Shown: positions 34,807 to 42,700 of the stretch, piece after piece
How the letters are laid out: each line of letters begins with the position of its first letter
Numbering within the stretch: position 1 is the stretch's first letter
NCBI GenBank assembly: GCA_947627795.1
Contig: CANQXJ010000002.1
Location: 27,853-91,852, forward strand
DNA length: 64,000 nt
Source: an uncultured Clostridia bacterium
GTDB lineage: Bacteria; Bacillota; Clostridia; UBA1381
Direction: 5' to 3'
Translations under genes and position numbers: made by a program
Notes under the pieces: model-generated
The model's database searches: none
Seen by the model: only the letters and a program-made list of their open reading frames with translations
What the model was told of the DNA's origin: nothing

Positions 34807-34839
34807 AAATGCCCCGAAATCAGCCGTTTCGGGGCATTT
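34807..34839. terminator. Terminator for the acyl-CoA synthetase gene (bidirectional)
   Basis: 13-bp stem AAATGCCCCGAAA/TTTCGGGGCATTT (34807-34819, 34827-34839), with TTTTT on the minus side. It lies 8 bases past the stop of the minus-strand gene. Confidence 0.85.
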
Positions 34840-34846
34840 AATTGAC

Positions 34847-36490
34847 TTAAACTCTGTATAAAAATCCGTTTTTTAAATCCTCGCGCGCCATCTGCTTCGC
34901 TTTGTAATGGAGCTTCTTACCCGTCGCGTTGAACGGAAGCTCGCTTACGAAGCGGTAGTATCGCGGGCGCTTGTAATTCGCTATCATCGGGCTTTCCTTG
35001 CAGAATTTTTCAAGCTCCTCATACGTGAGCGAATCGTCGTCCTTTACCACGTACGCGGTGACAAGCTCGCCGCGTATTTTATCGGGCGCGGAGGTCACGA
35101 TGCAGTCCTTTACCTTCGGATGCGAATTTAAAACCTCCTCGACCTGTGTCGGGTAGATGTTCTCGCCGGAGGATATGATCATATCATCCTTGCGTCCGAC
35201 GATCGTGACGTAGTTGTTTTCGTCCCATGTCGCGAGGTCGTTGGTGTAGATGTAATCCTTATAATACTTGCGCTCCGTTTCTTCCTCGTTGTTGTAGTAA
35301 ACATACGGCGACTTAGCGGGCGATTTTATAATGACCTCGCCGACCTCGATCCCGTTTTTGCGCGCAAGCTCGTCCGGCTCGGCTCTGCGGTCGTCGAATA
35401 CCTTAACCACGCGCACCTCGTCGTCCACGCACGAGCCGCCCGCTGTTCCGGCGAATTCGGGCAAATCGAACGGGCGCAGGAATGTGTTCCAAAATGTTTC
35501 GGTAGTTCCGTAGCCGTTGAAAATATTCGGCGTGAGCGTTTTTTGGTACCGTATGCATGCGGCTCTTTCGAGCGCGCTGCCCATAGTGACGATGCCTCTG
35601 AGCGAGCTTAAATCGCGACCGTCTTTGTCCTGCGAATCCGCGAGAGCTTCAAGCACCGTCGGCACGCCGATAACGAATGTGATACCGAATTTTTCCACGT
35701 ATTCGAGACATTTGTCGGGGTGGAATTTGCGCATTATATAAAGACTTCCGCCCGCGTAAAGAGTGGGGCAGGGACCCGCGCAGTGCAGTCCGCCGCGGTG
35801 GAACCACGGAGTTGTATTCATGGTTTTGTCGGTGTGGTTCATCGGGAAATGGATCATAACGTCGTGGCTCGAAAGCACCTCGTTGATACTCGTGAGCGGC
35901 ACGCCCTTCTGCCGACCGGTTGTGCCGGAGGTGTAAAGACGCGTTGTTTCGTCGTAAATGTTAAGCTCGTAATCGAGTACAGGCTCGTCCTCGGACGCTC
36001 CCGAGATATACTCGTTATACGAAACCGACCAGTCGTTTTTCGCGTTCAAATCGTACGGATCAATCATAATAAGCGTTTTCGGCTTATACTCCGCCATGTC
36101 GATCGCCTGCCGTATATCATCCGCCTGCTCCGCCTCGAAGAACATTACGACGGGCTTTGAGTCGTCGATATTCATAGCGACCTCGCCCGGACTCAGACGG
36201 TAATTCGCCGGACAGTTTACCGCGTGCAGCTTATGCGCCGCGACGTACGCGAACACGAACACGGGACAGTTGAGAAGCTGATACATGACCGCGTCACCCT
36301 TTTTGACGCCGTCCCGCATAAAAGCGTTCGCGAGCTTATTTACCTCTGTGTTCAGCTCCGTATAAGTCCAGCTTTCCTTGGTCTCGGGAAAATACATAGC
36401 CCGCCGTTTCCCGAATCTGCGGACATTGCGCATATAGCCCTCTATCCACGTATATTCCCTTTCAAAAATACTCTTAAAATCCTCAGCCAT
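34847..36490 (-). CDS. AMP-dependent acyl-CoA synthetase/ligase
   Basis: 547 aa. Adenylate-forming enzyme that activates a carboxylic acid with ATP and joins it to CoA. Core motifs: TRLYTSGTTGRQKGVPL (P-loop, near 195), NTTPWFHRGG, GYGTTETFWNTF (A5, near 318), DDMIISSGENIYPTQVEEVL (A8 hinge, near 425) and PFNATGKKLHYKAK (A10 catalytic Lys, near 525). The FACL-type architecture suggests a medium or long acyl or aryl acid; the substrate cannot be fixed from sequence. Monocistronic, with a TTGACT-17-TATTAT promoter and GGAGG SD. Confidence 0.9.
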   Translation of the reverse strand: MAEDFKSIFEREYTWIEGYMRNVRRFGKRRAMYFPETKESWTYTELNTEVNKLANAFMRDGVKKGDAVMYQLLNCPVFVFAYVAAHKLHAVNCPANYRLSPGEVAMNIDDSKPVVMFFEAEQADDIRQAIDMAEYKPKTLIMIDPYDLNAKNDWSVSYNEYISGASEDEPVLDYELNIYDETTRLYTSGTTGRQKGVPLTSINEVLSSHDVMIHFPMNHTDKTMNTTPWFHRGGLHCAGPCPTLYAGGSLYIMRKFHPDKCLEYVEKFGITFVIGVPTVLEALADSQDKDGRDLSSLRGIVTMGSALERAACIRYQKTLTPNIFNGYGTTETFWNTFLRPFDLPEFAGTAGGSCVDDEVRVVKVFDDRRAEPDELARKNGIEVGEVIIKSPAKSPYVYYNNEEETERKYYKDYIYTNDLATWDENNYVTIVGRKDDMIISSGENIYPTQVEEVLNSHPKVKDCIVTSAPDKIRGELVTAYVVKDDDSLTYEELEKFCKESPMIANYKRPRYYRFVSELPFNATGKKLHYKAKQMAREDLKNGFLYRV

Positions 36491-36521
36491 AATATTGACC
36501 TCCGTTTTTATATTTGATTAT

Positions 36522-36550
36522 ATAATACCTTATTTTGGGTGAAAAGTCAA
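36522..36550 (-). promoter_or_regulatory. Promoter of the acyl-CoA synthetase gene
   Basis: On the minus strand, TTGACT (36545-36550), 17 bases, TATTAT (36522-36527). From 36551 to 36629 nothing further is seen. Confidence 0.75.
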
Positions 36551-36629
36551 GTTTTAGCGGAAGATAACAACTTGGTGAGCGGTTTTTTTGATAAACGGTT
36601 AAATATCATTTACAAATCGGTGACAATCC

Positions 36630-36658
36630 TCGACAAAATAAAACGAATATGGTAAAAT
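36630..36658 (+). promoter_or_regulatory. Promoter of the 29-aa hydrophobic peptide
   Basis: TCGACA (36630-36635), 17 bases, TAAAAT (36653-36658) with a TGG extension. The transcript would start near 36665. Confidence 0.7.
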
Positions 36659-36723
36659 ACAGACATAATAGAACAAGGATTCCGGCAGACCGTTCCGACT
36701 TCACTCCGAAAGGAGGAATCGGC

Positions 36724-36813
36724 ATGAGTATTTTAGAAGCTCTTGTAGCTTTGGTAGCGCTGCTGATAATAGTAGTGCTCGTTTTAATCGTGCTTGTTGG
36801 GATAAAAAAATAA
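36724..36813 (+). CDS. Candidate type I toxin, 29-aa hydrophobic peptide (TxpA/BsrG/Hol-Tox-like)
   Basis: 29 codons. It begins MSILEAL, matching the M(S/T)xxE(A/S)L start shared by TxpA, BsrG and putative holin-like toxins, then an uninterrupted Val/Leu/Ile membrane segment, ending GIKK (positive end). The SD AAAGGAGG (36709-36716) sits 7 bases before the ATG, about as strong as possible. The 5' leader GATTCC (36678-36683) can pair with GGAATC (36715-36720), covering part of the SD. GACCGTTCCG (36688-36697) is the exact complement of CGGAACGGTC (36878-36887) in the 3' UTR, allowing a 5'-3' lock. An antisense RNA overlaps its 3' end. Such peptides depolarise or disrupt membranes. Confidence 0.82.
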   Translation: MSILEALVALVALLIIVVLVLIVLVGIKK

Positions 36814-36901
36814 TCATCTGTTAGTGACATAACAGATGATTAGGGTAGAAAGATATTTTCTTTCTGCTGTACCAATGCGGAACGGTCATCCGTTTCCTTA
36901 T
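36804..36901 (-). ncRNA. Candidate antisense antitoxin RNA, about 98 nt
   Basis: Read leftward from the promoter at 36908-36937. It ends at a 13-bp hairpin (36811-36823 with 36830-36842) followed on the minus strand by seven U (complement of 36804-36810). It is complementary to the 3' UTR and the stop codon region of the toxin mRNA, and has an internal hairpin around 36846-36867. Confidence 0.75.
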
Positions 36902-36907
36902 GTATCT

Positions 36908-36937
36908 ATTATACCACACCCGTATGCTGTTTGTCAA
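36908..36937 (-). promoter_or_regulatory. Promoter of the antisense RNA
   Basis: On the minus strand, TTGACA (36932-36937), 18 bases, TATAAT (36908-36913), TGG extension. The -35 box sits in the loop of the toxin terminator hairpin. Confidence 0.85.
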
Positions 36938-36957
36938 GCATACGGGTGTGTTTTTTT
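36915..36957 (+). terminator. Terminator of the toxin mRNA
   Basis: 13-bp perfect stem CACACCCGTATGC/GCATACGGGTGTG (36915-36927, 36938-36950) with a 10-base loop, then seven T. The mRNA would be about 290 nt. Confidence 0.92.
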
Positions 36958-37032
36958 AGATGCGATGCGGAGGGTAACAATTATATTTTATGCGCCGTAT
37001 TGCGATATACTGCTGAATTTATTCCACTCTGC

Positions 37033-39195
37033 CTAATTCGCCGCAACGAAATCATAAATACTTCCGTCCCCGCGCAGATCCATAGTTGCACCGGTGTCGG
37101 CGTTTTGCAGCGTGATTGACGGCTTTGAGTTTTTCGAGCCCTTGAGGACTACCTGATAATTTTTGTTACCGTAGCTGCTGATTTTATATATGATCGTCAT
37201 TTGTGAGCTGTCGGGTGTAACAGATGAAACATCTTCGCCTTTGTAATCTTCAAAATCTCCCCATGTTAATTCTTCACCCTTTTTTCTGAGTTCTATTATA
37301 TTCGGCCAACAAATTGAACCGTCTGCGGTTATAACATTCAGCCCGTTCCCGGGTTGTACCGCTCTGCCTTTTTCAGCTTCTATTCTGTATTTCCCGTCGT
37401 CCGAAACAAGAGTGAGCTTATCGCCGCTCCTGGTAATTATGCCTTCAAAGCTGTCAACGCGGTTTGAATGAAGAGTGATATAGAAACTGCTTTTTATTGT
37501 GTTACCGGATATTTCCGCGTCTCCGTAGCTGAATATGCCGTAGGTGGTGTCTGTGCCGCATAAAGCCGCCGAAAAGTCGAATTCTCCGGTCGTCGCGTTA
37601 TATATGCAGGTCACGTCCGAAAGCTCGGTCCTCAATTTAGGAACAAACGGCTGATACGTAATGTTATCATAGGTTTTCAAAACGGAATCGGGGTGCAGCT
37701 CAAGATTCTCATTTTGATTGATACTAAACAGCAGTGCGGAATTTTTGTTTTCTTCCGCGATTACGCGAAATTCTAACGGAGTACCGTTTACATCAACAGA
37801 AACGGATATTTGGGTAAATGTCGGCGTTATCGGAACAATATTATTTATATATCCGTGCAGATTTTCCCCAAGCACTGCTCCGTCCTGCTTTACCGTGAAT
37901 AAGCCTTCAACGTCGCTGCCGTCGGTAAATGTTCTTATGTATTTTGTCATTTTCACCTCGAACTGCGCTTCCTTATACTCCGGCTCGGCTTCGTCAGTGT
38001 ACGCTTTAAAATCGGCGCTGAAGCCTGTATATACGGGCGAATGCACGATAACCGCTTTTCCGTCCGCATGGCACATCTCCGGAAATTCCGAGGGATCTCC
38101 GACAATTGCTTCGGACGGCTCACCTGCCCCGTCATAAATGACGGTAATGCCTTTGGCAAAATCCGCGTAAGTGAAGTTATCCGTTTCCAATATTTTTATC
38201 TGCGCCTCATCGGAGTTTACTCCGCCGGCGAACGCGGCTGACGCCATTATCATTGCCGCTGTCAGGCATACGCCCAGCGCGGCTGTGAATTTTGTTGATT
38301 TTCTCGTTTTCATCATATTTCCAATTCTCCTTTTCAAATTTTTCTCGCTTCCGCAAAGACACATTCCCGAGTTTACGCCGCCCTCGCGCATCAGCTCCAG
38401 GATAAGCCGCCCGTAATCGCGCCGCCGCTCGTATGAGAAGGTTTTCATCACGATCTCGTCGCACGACAGCTCGCAGTACGTGTCAACTCTGCGCGGCAGG
38501 AGGTACGCCGCTGGGTTGAAGAAATGTATAATTTTCACCAGCTCCGCCGCTGTTTTGATAAGCATATCGCGGCGGCGGACGTGGGTAAGCTCGTGCAGAA
38601 GCACCGCTTCAAGCTCGTTTTCGCTGAGCTTCATCGACGGAACGTAAACCGTAGGACGGAAAATTCCCGCCGTGAACGGAGTAGCCGCGCCGTTAAAGCA
38701 TTTTAATTCCGCTTTTGTTTTCCCTTTTATCCTTTCAAACACGGCGCGAATATCCTCCGGCGGCGCGACTGCGATCTCGCGGCATATCCTGTTGAAACGG
38801 ACGGTATCATATACGCGCTTTATCAGCAGCGCGCACGCTCCCGTAGCCCATACGCATGACAGTATCAGCCATATGTCCGCGGACTGCGATTTTTCACCGA
38901 CCGGCTCGATTACGGAGGGATTTACCGTTGTTTCAGTAGTTTCAGCCGCATTAGTTTTCGCAGTATTAACCGTTTCCGCCGCCTCGGTTTGCTCCGCCTG
39001 CGGCTCGATATACCGCTCGACGCGGAAGCTTATTCCTGTGTTTATCGGCAGCAGAAAGAACAGTATCGGCAGTGCAGCGATAATGTATTTGAGCCGCTCC
39101 GACAGTATCCTACGCCCGAGCGCCGTGAATACCGCGCTGAGCAGCAGCGCGCCTGTTCCGGCGATGCTCAGCGTTAAAACCTTTTCAAAAATCAT
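37033..39195 (-). CDS. BlaR1/MecR1-like M56 membrane metallopeptidase sensor
   Basis: 720 aa. N-terminal helices (about 5-25, 36-52, 108-125) and the M56 zinc peptidase motif LLHELTHVRRRDML (H201, H205), with YCELSCDEIV near 240. A fourth helix at about 300-322 leads into a roughly 395-residue extracytoplasmic region that I do not recognise and that lacks an obvious penicillin-binding SxxK/YxN/KTG arrangement. In this family ligand binding activates the peptidase, which inactivates BlaI. It starts 12 bases after blaI, with SD GGGAG. The sensed ligand is probably not a beta-lactam. Confidence 0.88.
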   Translation of the reverse strand: MIFEKVLTLSIAGTGALLLSAVFTALGRRILSERLKYIIAALPILFFLLPINTGISFRVERYIEPQAEQTEAAETVNTAKTNAAETTETTVNPSVIEPVGEKSQSADIWLILSCVWATGACALLIKRVYDTVRFNRICREIAVAPPEDIRAVFERIKGKTKAELKCFNGAATPFTAGIFRPTVYVPSMKLSENELEAVLLHELTHVRRRDMLIKTAAELVKIIHFFNPAAYLLPRRVDTYCELSCDEIVMKTFSYERRRDYGRLILELMREGGVNSGMCLCGSEKNLKRRIGNMMKTRKSTKFTAALGVCLTAAMIMASAAFAGGVNSDEAQIKILETDNFTYADFAKGITVIYDGAGEPSEAIVGDPSEFPEMCHADGKAVIVHSPVYTGFSADFKAYTDEAEPEYKEAQFEVKMTKYIRTFTDGSDVEGLFTVKQDGAVLGENLHGYINNIVPITPTFTQISVSVDVNGTPLEFRVIAEENKNSALLFSINQNENLELHPDSVLKTYDNITYQPFVPKLRTELSDVTCIYNATTGEFDFSAALCGTDTTYGIFSYGDAEISGNTIKSSFYITLHSNRVDSFEGIITRSGDKLTLVSDDGKYRIEAEKGRAVQPGNGLNVITADGSICWPNIIELRKKGEELTWGDFEDYKGEDVSSVTPDSSQMTIIYKISSYGNKNYQVVLKGSKNSKPSITLQNADTGATMDLRGDGSIYDFVAAN

Positions 39196-39207
39196 TTCTT
39201 CTCCCTT

Positions 39208-39573
39208 TTATTCTCCGTCGAGCATATCCATTAACTCGTCGATTTTCTCATCCGAAAGCTTTCCGCCGTATAGCGCGGCGAACAGACTGCGTTTGGAGCC
39301 GTGGTGGATTTCGTCGAGAAACTCGCGCGTCAGCTCGTTTTTGTACTCCGAACGCGAAATCAGCGCGCGGTACAGATTGGTTTTGCCCTCTTTTTTGCTT
39401 TCCAAAAAACCCTTGGCGCACAGACGGTTCATAAACGTGCCTACCGTGTTATACGCCCACTTTTTGTTTTCCGACAGCCTCTCATGTACGAGCGGAACGC
39501 TTATCCACTCGCCGCTGTCCCATACCACCTCCATGACCTCGGTTTCCGCTTCCGAAATTTTATTAGCGCTCAT
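39208..39573 (-). CDS. BlaI/MecI-type transcriptional repressor
   Basis: 121 aa from the ATG at 39573 (AAAGGA 9 bases upstream; two earlier in-frame ATGs overlap that SD). A winged-helix domain (ISEAETEVMEVVWDSGEWISV, YNTVGTFMNRLCAKGFLESKKEGKTNLYRALISR) and a C-terminal dimerisation helix. In the family the repressor binds TACA/TGTA dyads and is cleaved by its M56 partner. The three palindromes in the control region support autoregulation. Confidence 0.93.
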   Translation of the reverse strand: MSANKISEAETEVMEVVWDSGEWISVPLVHERLSENKKWAYNTVGTFMNRLCAKGFLESKKEGKTNLYRALISRSEYKNELTREFLDEIHHGSKRSLFAALYGGKLSDEKIDELMDMLDGE

Positions 39574-39595
39574 AAAATTCATTCCTTTCATTATT

Positions 39596-39611
39596 TTTCT
39601 GTCGACAGAAA
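39596..39611. promoter_or_regulatory. 16-bp palindrome TTTCTGTCGACAGAAA in the blaI leader
   Basis: A perfect palindrome immediately before the blaI SD. A third candidate operator, with a core different from the two TAC/GTA dyads. Confidence 0.55.
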
Positions 39612-39613
39612 CT

Positions 39614-39628
39614 CCTACGCTCTGTAGG
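39614..39628. promoter_or_regulatory. BlaI-type operator 1
   Basis: CCTACGCTCTGTAGG, a dyad with TAC/GTA half sites, just downstream of the -10 box of blaI. Confidence 0.6.
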
Positions 39629-39636
39629 ATAATTAT

Positions 39637-39665
39637 ATACTACATCATGTAGGAGCAAATGTCAA
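39637..39665 (-). promoter_or_regulatory. blaI promoter containing operator 2
   Basis: On the minus strand, TTGACA (39660-39665), 17 bases, TAGTAT (39637-39642). The spacer contains the dyad CTACATCATGTAG (39640-39652). Repressor bound there would block RNA polymerase. Confidence 0.7.
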
Positions 39666-39697
39666 TAGTTTTTTTGGAATTTTCATAAAAAAATTTT

Positions 39698-39748
39698 TGT
39701 ACAAATTGTAAAAAAAGACTGTACAAATTTAAAATAATATAGTATAAT
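39698..39748 (+). promoter_or_regulatory. Promoter of the esterase gene with two TGTACAAATT repeats
   Basis: TGTACAAATT occurs at 39698-39707 and 39720-39729, 22 bases apart. The second supplies the -35 TGTACA; TATAAT follows at 39743-39748 with a 17-base spacer. The direct repeats on one face of the helix suggest an activator or repressor site. Confidence 0.6.
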
Positions 39749-39799
39749 TATTTTATTAATGATTATCTTTAATCAAAAAAGAAAGAGAGGGAGAAAATA

Positions 39800-42700
39800 A
39801 TGAAAAAATCAAAGAAACTGTTAGCGCTCCTGACGGCGCTGTCAATTTCTGCAACCGCGTTTGCCGGTCTCGCGACTACGGCATTCGCGGAAGGTGAGTA
39901 TTTCACGCTTGATTTTGAACAGGAAACTGTGGGACAGACAGAGGATAAAAAAGCTGACGGCACGTTACAATCAACGTTGACACTCAGCGGAACCAACGGA
40001 GTCTGGCATTCTCAGTTCCTCAATACTGTTGCGGGAAATATGACAATTGCGACTGACGCAAACGAGAAGATAGGAAAGTATTATAAGTATACGAACGGAC
40101 AGCATAAAGGTCAAAGAACCACATACTATAACTTGCCTACCGCGGCGAGAACAGTCGGCGAGGATAAAAAGGCTGTTATGGAGTTTGACTTTATGATGCC
40201 GGGCGGCGAAGCGGGAAACCAAATTGTAATTCCCGACTCGGCTATAGGAGATACTGATACGAGCTCTAAAGGACTTGTGGGAAATGATCTTTATAAGTCC
40301 ACTTATGTATTCGCTCTTTATCAGAACGCGGATAAGAATTTTGTGATAAACAGTCTTGACGGCTCGGATAAAACGTATATCACAACAGGCTATGCCGGCG
40401 GATGGGCGCATTTAAAGGCGGTTATGGACTTTGACGCGCATACGGTTATTATAACCATAACATCTCTTGACGGTGCAACAAAGTATTTTGAAGAAAATAT
40501 GTTGAGCATGGGTTCGGCGTCTGCCGCGGCCGTAGGACACGTGTTAATGGGACTTTCAAGAAACAGCGGAGCCTGCGGTATCGACAATATAGTTACGCGT
40601 CCTTATAAGGACGGAGACGTAGAGGGAAATTATTTCCTTGCAACGTTTGATGTTGACGGTAAAATTTCCACCAAGACAGCCGATAAGACTACAGGCAAAA
40701 TAAGTGAAGTTCCCGAGACAGAAAAAACCGGCTACATATTTGACGGCTGGTATAAGGATGATGATACGGAAACAGTCCTTACAACTCAGCAGGTTCTTGA
40801 CACGGTTTTGACGGCGAACACGAAATATACGGCGGTATATCACGAAGATTCGGAGTATATTGAGCCGATGGTAAGCGTGGAATTTGCGTCATTCCCGGCA
40901 AACGGTCTTCCGGAAATGGGAGCGGATGCCGATACATATGCGGACAATCAGATAGCCTTAACACTCAAAGGTGAAATCGGCGGCAATCTGATCGGCGATG
41001 ACGGAAAGCCTGTTGACGACAGAGTAAAGGTTTTTGACGTTGACTGGCAGTTCAAGGGCTTCAGAACGATTGTTTCCGACGGCGGAAGAGACTCTTCCGA
41101 GGCGGATGAAAACAGCTACTGCGACTCATACGCGCAGGTTGTTTATGACGAGACTAACCCGACAAAGGTTAATTTCCAATTAAAGAAGGTTGCGTTCAAC
41201 TTCTACGGCGAGGTTGTGGCAACGGTTAAGTATGGAGAAAACGAAGAAAACGCTAATACAATAACGGTTACAAAGCCTATGGCGATAGTTCCGACAAAAG
41301 ATGAAATACCTAATCAGATTTTGCCGAAGCCGGGCTATGTTGCGGATTTCACTCCGTATGCCGATGAAATGGTAGGTTATCAGGCGACGGTTTCTGATAA
41401 TAAGACAGCAAGCGATATAGTAACAGGCGGTTGGGCTGTTGCGGGAAGCCAGAACGGCAGAAGCTTATCTATTGCAAAGGACGAAGAAGGAGAAGGAAAA
41501 TATCTTGCCTTAAAGGCGGGTAATTCAGGAACGTCATGCTATGCGTTTAACCAGCTTACCGCTCCTTCGGGACAGATTATAATTACACAGGATGTAAGAT
41601 TTGCTGTCGGCGGCGCAGAGATTTTGTATAAAACCGATAATCCCGTAACGTATGATGATGATTCTACGTCAATGGATTTGAAGTTTACCGGTAACGCATT
41701 TACAATGGCAAGCGGAACAAAGATAGCCGACGCTACTACAGGCGTATGGTATCATGTTGTAATGTCATGCGACGTAACATCTAAAGTTTGGTATGTAATG
41801 GTATATGACCAGGAAGGCAAACTTCTTGGCGAATCAGACCCCGAACCGTTTGTAAACGAGAAATCGGTTAATCCGACATATCTGTGCTTCCGTTCACCGG
41901 ATGGAAACTACAGCGGCGAGGTTGACTTTAACAATGTAAAGGCATATGTTCCGGAAATAAAGGGCGACCTTACAACGACGGTTTCAAACGATACGCTTAT
42001 CATTCCTTCCGATAAGGTTGACACAACGGACGGAATTAAGTATGCGGACGGTACTGTAACGGTAAATAAGGCTGATGCAAACGACGGCGACAAGGCTGTT
42101 CTTATTCACGCGGTTTACGCGGCTGACGGCTCGCTTACATCGGCAAAATCGTATGAATTAACATTCAATTCAAAAACGGCGACTCAGGCGGTAACGGCGG
42201 GCAAAGGCTCAAAGTTCATGCTTTGGGACAGCCTTGATGGTATGAAGCCGATATTTGACGCGCTTGAAACAGACGGCTCGTCGAATGCTTCAAATACGGC
42301 TACGCTTACGGTAGAAGGATTATCCGAAGAAGGCTATCCGATCATAGGCGAGGCAACATGGACGGTTGTTGACGCTGCGACCGGTGAGGCATCCGATTTT
42401 GTAACGATCACTCCCGATCCGAGCGACTCGCACAAGGCTGCTCTTGAGGTTCTCAAGGGCGCGGCTTCGGGCGAATATAAAGTAACCGTATCAATGGGCG
42501 GCAAGACGAAGGATATCACAATTAACGTTACGGGAACGCAGGAAAGCGTTAAGTTTACAAAGTCAACAAGCAGCATCGCAATTCCTATGGAGGAAGGCGC
42601 TTCCGAGAAATATCAGTACGAGGCGGCTGTAGTTGACGCAAACAGCAAGCCGATAGAGGGCAAGACTGTTACATACGCGATGTATGATAAGAACAATCAG

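Noticed and set aside
36606-36830. 74-codon minus-strand reading frame opposite the toxin
   Set aside because: It has no ribosome site and starts within the antisense RNA region; it is the mirror of the hydrophobic peptide and its leader.
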